This document shows positions 59,579 through 64,000 of a DNA stretch of 64,000 nt, piece by piece; position 1 is the first letter of the stretch, and every line of letters starts with the position of its first letter. Made by a program: the position numbers and the translations under genes. Source of the stretch: DATKFM01 sp046154965. Lineage in GTDB: Bacteria; Pseudomonadota; Alphaproteobacteria; Dongiales; Dongiaceae. The notes below the pieces were generated by a model that did no database searches, had not been told where the DNA came from, and saw nothing but the letters and a program-made list of their open reading frames with translations. Where the stretch lies: positions 1 to 64,000 of the forward strand of contig JBJXDY010000096.1 of assembly GCA_046154965.1 (NCBI GenBank). The letters are read 5' to 3'.

Positions 59579-61081
59579 ATGGCAATGGAAACCCTCGATC
59601 CGCAGATCTGCTACCGCGCGCTGAGAACGCGCGATGCCCGTTTTGACGGGCGCATCTTCGTCGGCGTGACCTCGACGGGCATCTATTGTCGGCCGGTCTG
59701 CCCGGCGGGCACGGCGAAGTTCGCCAACTGCCGGTTCTTCTCATCGGCCGCGGCGGCGCAGGAGGCGGGCTTTCGGCCCTGCCTCCGTTGCCGGCCGGAA
59801 ACCGCGCCCGATTTCGGCGCCTGGCGCGGCACGTCGAACACGGTGTCCCGCGGGCTGGCGCTGATTGCCGAAGGTGCGCTGGATGGCGACGACGCCAATG
59901 TCGACAATCTCGCCGCGCGGCTCGGTATCGGCGAACGGCAATTGCGGCGCCTGTTCGATCAGCATCTCGGCGCTTCGCCGGTCACGGTGGCGCAGACTCG
60001 GCGTGTGCTGCTGGCCAAGCAGCTGATCCACGATACGCGCCTGCCCATGGGCGAGATCGCGCTGGCTGCGGGTTTCGGCAGCGTGCGGCGATTCAATGAG
60101 ACTTTTCAGCGGCTGTTCAAGCGGCCGCCGAGTGCGTTGCGGCGCAAGACCGTCATGTCGCTGCGCGAGGGATCTGCCGCCGCGGCCGGTGTGACGGTGC
60201 GGCTGCGTTACCGGCCGCCCTATGACTGGCCGTCGATGCTGGCGTTCCTGCGAGCGCGGGCGATCGCAGGCGTGGAGTGGATCGAAGGCGAGCGCTATTA
60301 CCGGACCTTCGCGCAGGATGGCGAACTCGGTACTGTCGAGATCAGCCATCTGCCGGAGCGGGAGAGTCTGAGCGTCACCATTCGTGCCGCGGATCTGAAG
60401 GCGCTGCCGGCTGTTATCGCGCGGGTGCGGCGCGTATTCGATCTCGGTGCGGATGTGGCTGAAATCGGCACCCATCTGGCGCAGGACCCACTGCTGGCGC
60501 CACTGATCGCCGAACGGCCCGGCTTGCGCGCGCCTGGCGGCTGGGACGGTTTCGAGTTGGCCATGCGCGCGATCCTCGGTCAGCAGGTGACGGTCGAGGC
60601 GGCGCGGCAATTGGCGGGTCATCTGGTGCGGCTCTGTGGCACGGTGTTGCCGGCGGCGCAGCGCATGCCTGCGGCGCTTAGCCATGCTTTTCCGGCGGCG
60701 GCGCAAGTGAAGGCCGCGAACCTCGCAAGGCTGGGCATGCCTGCGGCGCGGAAGACGGCGTTGACGTCTTTGGCAGATGCCGCGCTCGCCAATCCCGACC
60801 TGTTTCAACCCCTCGCCAGCGTGGAGGAAACGGTGGCTCGGCTGCGGGCGATCCGCGGCATCGGCGAATGGACGGCGCATTACATTGCGCTCCGCGCCGT
60901 GCGGGAGACCGATGCCTTTCCCGCCAGCGATATCGGCCTGCTGCGCGGCGCCGCGCGGAACGGCACGCGTCCGAGCCCGGCGGAATTGCAGGATCGGGCC
61001 GAACCCTGGCGTCCCTGGCGCGCCTACGCGGCGCAGCATCTCTGGGCCGCCGACGCAGCACGCACAGCTTCTCACTCATAA
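59579..61081 (+). CDS. Ada/AlkA fusion: DNA-3-methyladenine glycosylase with Ada sensor and AraC helix-turn-helix
   Basis: The 500-residue protein has three parts. The N-terminal Ada zinc domain (GIYCRPVCPAGTAKFANCRFF ... PCLRCRPE) has four cysteines, one able to accept methyl from phosphotriesters. An AraC helix-turn-helix (about 100-200; MGEIALAAGFGSVRRFNETFQR) follows. From about 215 an AlkA glycosylase has an HhH-GPD core: IRGIGEWTAHYIALRAV and the catalytic Asp in FPASDIGLLRG. It excises alkylated bases and probably activates its own response. The O6-alkylguanine transferase domain of Ada is absent. Confidence 0.9.
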   Translation: MAMETLDPQICYRALRTRDARFDGRIFVGVTSTGIYCRPVCPAGTAKFANCRFFSSAAAAQEAGFRPCLRCRPETAPDFGAWRGTSNTVSRGLALIAEGALDGDDANVDNLAARLGIGERQLRRLFDQHLGASPVTVAQTRRVLLAKQLIHDTRLPMGEIALAAGFGSVRRFNETFQRLFKRPPSALRRKTVMSLREGSAAAAGVTVRLRYRPPYDWPSMLAFLRARAIAGVEWIEGERYYRTFAQDGELGTVEISHLPERESLSVTIRAADLKALPAVIARVRRVFDLGADVAEIGTHLAQDPLLAPLIAERPGLRAPGGWDGFELAMRAILGQQVTVEAARQLAGHLVRLCGTVLPAAQRMPAALSHAFPAAAQVKAANLARLGMPAARKTALTSLADAALANPDLFQPLASVEETVARLRAIRGIGEWTAHYIALRAVRETDAFPASDIGLLRGAARNGTRPSPAELQDRAEPWRPWRAYAAQHLWAADAARTASHS

Positions 61082-61099
61082 CCTCAAGTTGGAGCATCC

Positions 61100-61912
61100 A
61101 TGGCATCGCAAAAGAACAGGGCGGCGGCGTTTCGCCGCCTGCATCAAGGACCGGAGATCCTCCTGCTCGCCAATTGCTGGGATGCCGGCAGCGCGCGGCT
61201 GATCGAGAGCCTGGGCGCCCGCGCCATCGCCACCACCAGCGCCGGCGCCGCCTGGGCCCTGGGCTATCCCGACGGCGATGCGCTGCCGCTGGACCTCCTG
61301 GCGGCGGCGGTCGCCAACATCACCCGGGCCATCCGCGTGCCGCTGACGGTCGATATGGAAGGCGGCTATGGCAAGACGCCGAAGGCCGTCGGTGCCGCGG
61401 TCGGGAAGGTGATCGACGCCGGCGCCATCGGCATGAATATCGAGGACGGTTCGTCATCGCCGGACCAGCTCTGCCGCAAGATCGCGGAGGTTAAGCGGAC
61501 GGTAAATCGCAAGGGCGTCGACTTCTTCGTTAACGCGCGCACCGATGTCTATCTCCGCGGCCTGGTGCCGCCGGCCAAACGGCTGGCGGAGACGCTGGCG
61601 CGCGCAAAGCGGTACCGCAACGCCGGCGCCGACGGGATCTTTGTTCCCGGCGTAGCCGAACCCGCGGCGATCCGCAGCATCACCTCCGCGATGGATCTGC
61701 CGATCAATCTCCTGGCATGGCCAGGGCTGGCGCCCGCGGCGAAACTGGCGAAGCTGGGCGTGCGCCGTCTCAGCGCGGGATCGGCGATCTCTCAGGCGGC
61801 CGCGGCTGTCGCCGCCGCAAAGGCCAAAGCATTCCTAACCGATGGCGACTCGACCGCCCTGCGAGAAGGGGCGATGACTTATGATGAGCTCAACAAGCTG
61901 GTGAGCCGCTGA
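61100..61912 (+). CDS. isocitrate lyase/PEP mutase superfamily protein
   Basis: The 270-residue TIM-barrel protein has LLANCWDAGSARLIESLGA at the start, LTVDMEGGYGKTP (metal Asp), IGMNIEDGSS and FFVNARTDVYLRG, the usual pattern of short phosphonomutase-like lyases. The KKCGH catalytic loop of isocitrate lyase is not seen. Such proteins act as carboxy-lyases or oxaloacetate hydrolases. It begins 18 bp after the Ada/AlkA gene and may be co-transcribed without a functional link. Confidence 0.82.
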   Translation: MASQKNRAAAFRRLHQGPEILLLANCWDAGSARLIESLGARAIATTSAGAAWALGYPDGDALPLDLLAAAVANITRAIRVPLTVDMEGGYGKTPKAVGAAVGKVIDAGAIGMNIEDGSSSPDQLCRKIAEVKRTVNRKGVDFFVNARTDVYLRGLVPPAKRLAETLARAKRYRNAGADGIFVPGVAEPAAIRSITSAMDLPINLLAWPGLAPAAKLAKLGVRRLSAGSAISQAAAAVAAAKAKAFLTDGDSTALREGAMTYDELNKLVSR

Positions 61913-61926
61913 AAGAGGCGGCGGCG

Positions 61927-63540
61927 TCAGGCGGCCTTGATCAGGTCGGCCGCCTTCTCGGCGATCATGATGACGGCAGCATTGATGTTGCCGGTCAGCA
62001 TGTCCGGCATCACCGACGCATCGACGACCCGCAGGCCTTCGGCACCGCGCAGGCGGAGTTGCGTATCGACCACTGCCAGCGCATCGCTGTCCTGCCCCAT
62101 CCGGCAGGTGCCCAGTGGATGGTGGACGGTGATCGAGGTCTTGCGGATATGCTCGTCGATGTCGGCATCCGATTCTTTCTGCAGGCCGGGCGCGATCTCC
62201 TTGGCGATGAAGGGCTGCATGGCCGACTGCGCGGCTACCTCGCGCGCCATCTTCACGCCGGCGCGCAGCGCCCGCCAGTCATAGTCGGTAGAGAGGAAGC
62301 GCTGGAGGATGCGCGGATGGGCGGTGGGGTCGGCCGATTCCAGTGTCACCTCGCCGCGGCTTTCCGGGTGGAGCATGACGATGCGGCAGGCGAAGCCATC
62401 GGTGAAGGGCTGCTTGAACGGCTTCATGTAAGGCCAGGCGCCCAGCGGTGCGGCGGTCAGCAGGAACTGGATATCCGGCAGTGGCACGCTGGAGCTGCTT
62501 TTCAGGAAGGCGGTGATGCCGCCAGGCACATCGGCGGCAAATCCCTTGCCGAACAGATAGGCCTTGATCAGCTCCGGGCCGATGCGGTCATAGCGCATCA
62601 TCCGGTGGAACGGACCGGGCTCCTTGCGGTGATACATCAGGATCGCCGAGACGTGATCCTGCAGGTTCTTGCCGACCCCCGGGAGCGCCAGCCTTACGGG
62701 AATGTCATGCTTCTTCAATTCGACGGGATCACCGATGCCAGAGAGCATGAGGGTCTGCGGCGTGTTGACCACGCCTCCGGCGAGTATCACTTCCTTCTCC
62801 ACCCGCACGGTCTTAGTCTCGCCGCCCTGGCGGTACTCGACGCCGACGGCGCGATTGCCTTCGAACAATACGCGGGTGACCAGGGCTTCAATTTCGATCG
62901 TGAGATTGGAGCGGCGCTGGGCTGGGCGCAGATAGGCCGTCGCCGTGCTGGCGCGCCGGCCATTGCGGATGGTCATCTGCAGCCGGCCGAAGCCCTCCTG
63001 CTTTTCCGCGTTGTAGTCGTCGGTCCAGCCATGGCCGGCGGCCCTGGCGGCGTCGGCAAAAGCGCCGAGCAACGGGTCCTGGTATTTGCAAGTCTGGGTG
63101 CCCAGCGGCCCGTCGCCACCGCGATAGGCGTTGGCACCGCCCTCCCAGCTCTCTTGCTTGCGGAAGTAGGGCAGGGCGTCGTCATAGCCCCAGCCGCTCA
63201 GCCCGCCGGCTTTCCAGCGCTCGAAGTCACCGCGGTTGCCGCGCACATAGGCCATGGCGTTGGTGGAGGAGCAGCCGCCCACCACCTTGCCGCGGGCGCA
63301 TTCCACCCGGCGCCCGCCGACACTCTCTTCGGGTTCGCAGAAGTACATCCAGTCATGGAGGCGCTTCTGCAGGATCTTGCCCCAGCCCAGCGGAATATGG
63401 ATCCAGGGGTCGCGGTCCCAGCCACCGGCCTCGAGGATCAGCACGCGATCATTGGCGTCCTCAGTGAGGCGACTGGCGAGGACACAGCCGGCGGAGCCGG
63501 CGCCAACGATGACATAGTCGTAGGTCCTGCAATCCGCCAT
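61927..63540 (-). CDS. GMC-family choline dehydrogenase-like oxidoreductase
   Basis: The 537-residue FAD enzyme has YVIVGAGSAGCVLASRLTED, the signature GKVVGGCSSTNAMAYV, and near the C-terminus HHPLGTCRMGQD (catalytic His) with SGNINAAVIMIAEKAAD. It is related to the enzyme at 10476-12104 but clearly not a recent duplicate. The substrate would be a primary alcohol such as choline or an alkanol. It is a single gene convergent with the lyase. Confidence 0.88.
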   Translation of the reverse strand: MADCRTYDYVIVGAGSAGCVLASRLTEDANDRVLILEAGGWDRDPWIHIPLGWGKILQKRLHDWMYFCEPEESVGGRRVECARGKVVGGCSSTNAMAYVRGNRGDFERWKAGGLSGWGYDDALPYFRKQESWEGGANAYRGGDGPLGTQTCKYQDPLLGAFADAARAAGHGWTDDYNAEKQEGFGRLQMTIRNGRRASTATAYLRPAQRRSNLTIEIEALVTRVLFEGNRAVGVEYRQGGETKTVRVEKEVILAGGVVNTPQTLMLSGIGDPVELKKHDIPVRLALPGVGKNLQDHVSAILMYHRKEPGPFHRMMRYDRIGPELIKAYLFGKGFAADVPGGITAFLKSSSSVPLPDIQFLLTAAPLGAWPYMKPFKQPFTDGFACRIVMLHPESRGEVTLESADPTAHPRILQRFLSTDYDWRALRAGVKMAREVAAQSAMQPFIAKEIAPGLQKESDADIDEHIRKTSITVHHPLGTCRMGQDSDALAVVDTQLRLRGAEGLRVVDASVMPDMLTGNINAAVIMIAEKAADLIKAA

Positions 63541-63672
63541 GCGGCACTTCCCGAGCTATTGGTTCGAAACTGGGCTCGGGCGAACCAGACCGCGCTTCCC
63601 AGCGGAACCAATGGCTAACATGAGTGGCGCTGGCGTCACAAGCCGGACCAACTGGCTGAACGTCGCACGGCG

Positions 63673-64000
63673 CTATTGCTTGCTGGCTGCGGCGACAGTG
63701 GTGGGAAAGGCGTGCTGATGTATGTAGCGCTGCACGTCGCAGAGATGCTCATACATTAGCTCCTGCGCGCGGTCGCCTTGGCGGGCTGCGATCGCGGCGC
63801 AGATCTCCTGGTGGAAGCCGGCATAGACCGACTGGCGTTTGTAGCAATGGGCATTCTCGCCGAGGCGGCGCCAGCCGCTGTCGCGCTGGCTTGCATGCAG
63901 AGTGTCGAAGATGGCGAGGAACAGCGCGTTGCGCGCCGCTTCGGCGATGGTGCGATGGAAGCGGCCATCGGCATGCTCGTAGCTGTCGGGGTCGCCGGCG
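63673..64000 (-). CDS. GntR-family regulator, C-terminal FCD domain (partial)
   Basis: The minus strand from the window edge reads about 108 residues to TAG at 63673: YEHADGRFHRTIAEAARNALF, then KRQSVYAGFHQEICAAIAARQ and ELMYEHLCDVQRYIHQ. This is the C-terminal half of an FCD effector domain, including metal-binding histidines in FHRTI and the later helices. The DNA-binding part lies beyond the window. It is transcribed in the same direction as the GMC oxidoreductase gene and lies upstream of it, so it may control it. Confidence 0.75.
   Translation of the reverse strand, partial: AGDPDSYEHADGRFHRTIAEAARNALFLAIFDTLHASQRDSGWRRLGENAHCYKRQSVYAGFHQEICAAIAARQGDRAQELMYEHLCDVQRYIHQHAFPTTVAAASKQ

Noticed and set aside
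62059..63618. 519-codon plus-strand frame
   Set aside because: Antisense to the GMC oxidoreductase; no start signal or motif.

Overview
The window looks like the chromosome of an alphaproteobacterium, probably a Hyphomicrobiales or Rhodospirillales soil or plant-associated heterotroph. The evidence is GC-rich coding, many polyamine-type ABC uptake systems each tied to a small catabolic operon, a form I aerobic CO dehydrogenase cluster (cox), a Ku/LigD end-joining pair and remnants of IS elements. No rRNA, intact tRNA or CRISPR array was seen.

Layout. 0-2.9 kb holds insertion-sequence debris: two IS630 pieces, a 5'-truncated integrase-type transposase and a 191-bp element with 30-bp terminal inverted repeats. 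Around them lie an amidohydrolase and the tail of a broken gene. 2.9-13 kb is a visibly less GC-rich catabolic block: an enolase-superfamily dehydratase and two HpcH/HpaI aldolases on the minus strand, then divergently a complete ABC transporter (two permeases, binding protein, ATPase), an SDR, a GMC oxidoreductase and a methyltransferase. 13.2-17.3 kb carries an AcoX-like kinase and the two-subunit glycine decarboxylase P protein. 17.8-24 kb is a second cassette (enolase-superfamily protein, TIM-barrel isomerase, CocE-type hydrolase, orphan peptide-binding protein) bracketed by 17-bp inverted repeats that look like IS ends.

24.9-30 kb holds a redoxin and a protoglobin divergent from a MarR regulator with a four-cysteine tail. 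Next comes a SelW-like selenoprotein gene with an in-frame UGA and a SECIS-like hairpin, which ordinary gene calling splits or misses. A saccharopine-dehydrogenase-like enzyme and a ceramidase-like membrane protein follow. 30.1-38.6 kb is the cox cluster in the order coxC-M-S-L-D-E-F (minus strand); the large subunit carries the form I signature AYRCSFR. 38.8-45.1 kb has an ABC exporter, a small periplasmic protein, Ku and LigD.

45.6-56.8 kb is an uptake-and-degradation regulon: a GntR/FCD regulator, two permeases, a binding protein, a class III aminotransferase, a BKACE enzyme, an FAD amine oxidase, a cupin, an SDR and an aldehyde dehydrogenase. Two near-identical GTGATCAC palindromes sit at its divergent promoters and tie it together. 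57-64 kb continues with a cytosine-deaminase-like amidohydrolase, a FAH-family protein, an Ada/AlkA DNA-repair fusion, a PEP-mutase-family lyase, a second GMC oxidoreductase and the tail of another GntR/FCD regulator.

The strongest unusual features are the UGA-containing SelW gene, the MarR(4 Cys)/protoglobin/redoxin unit, the palindrome-linked BKACE regulon, and the mobile-element signatures at the borders of the left-hand cassettes. All functional names rest on motif recognition by eye; no database search was run.
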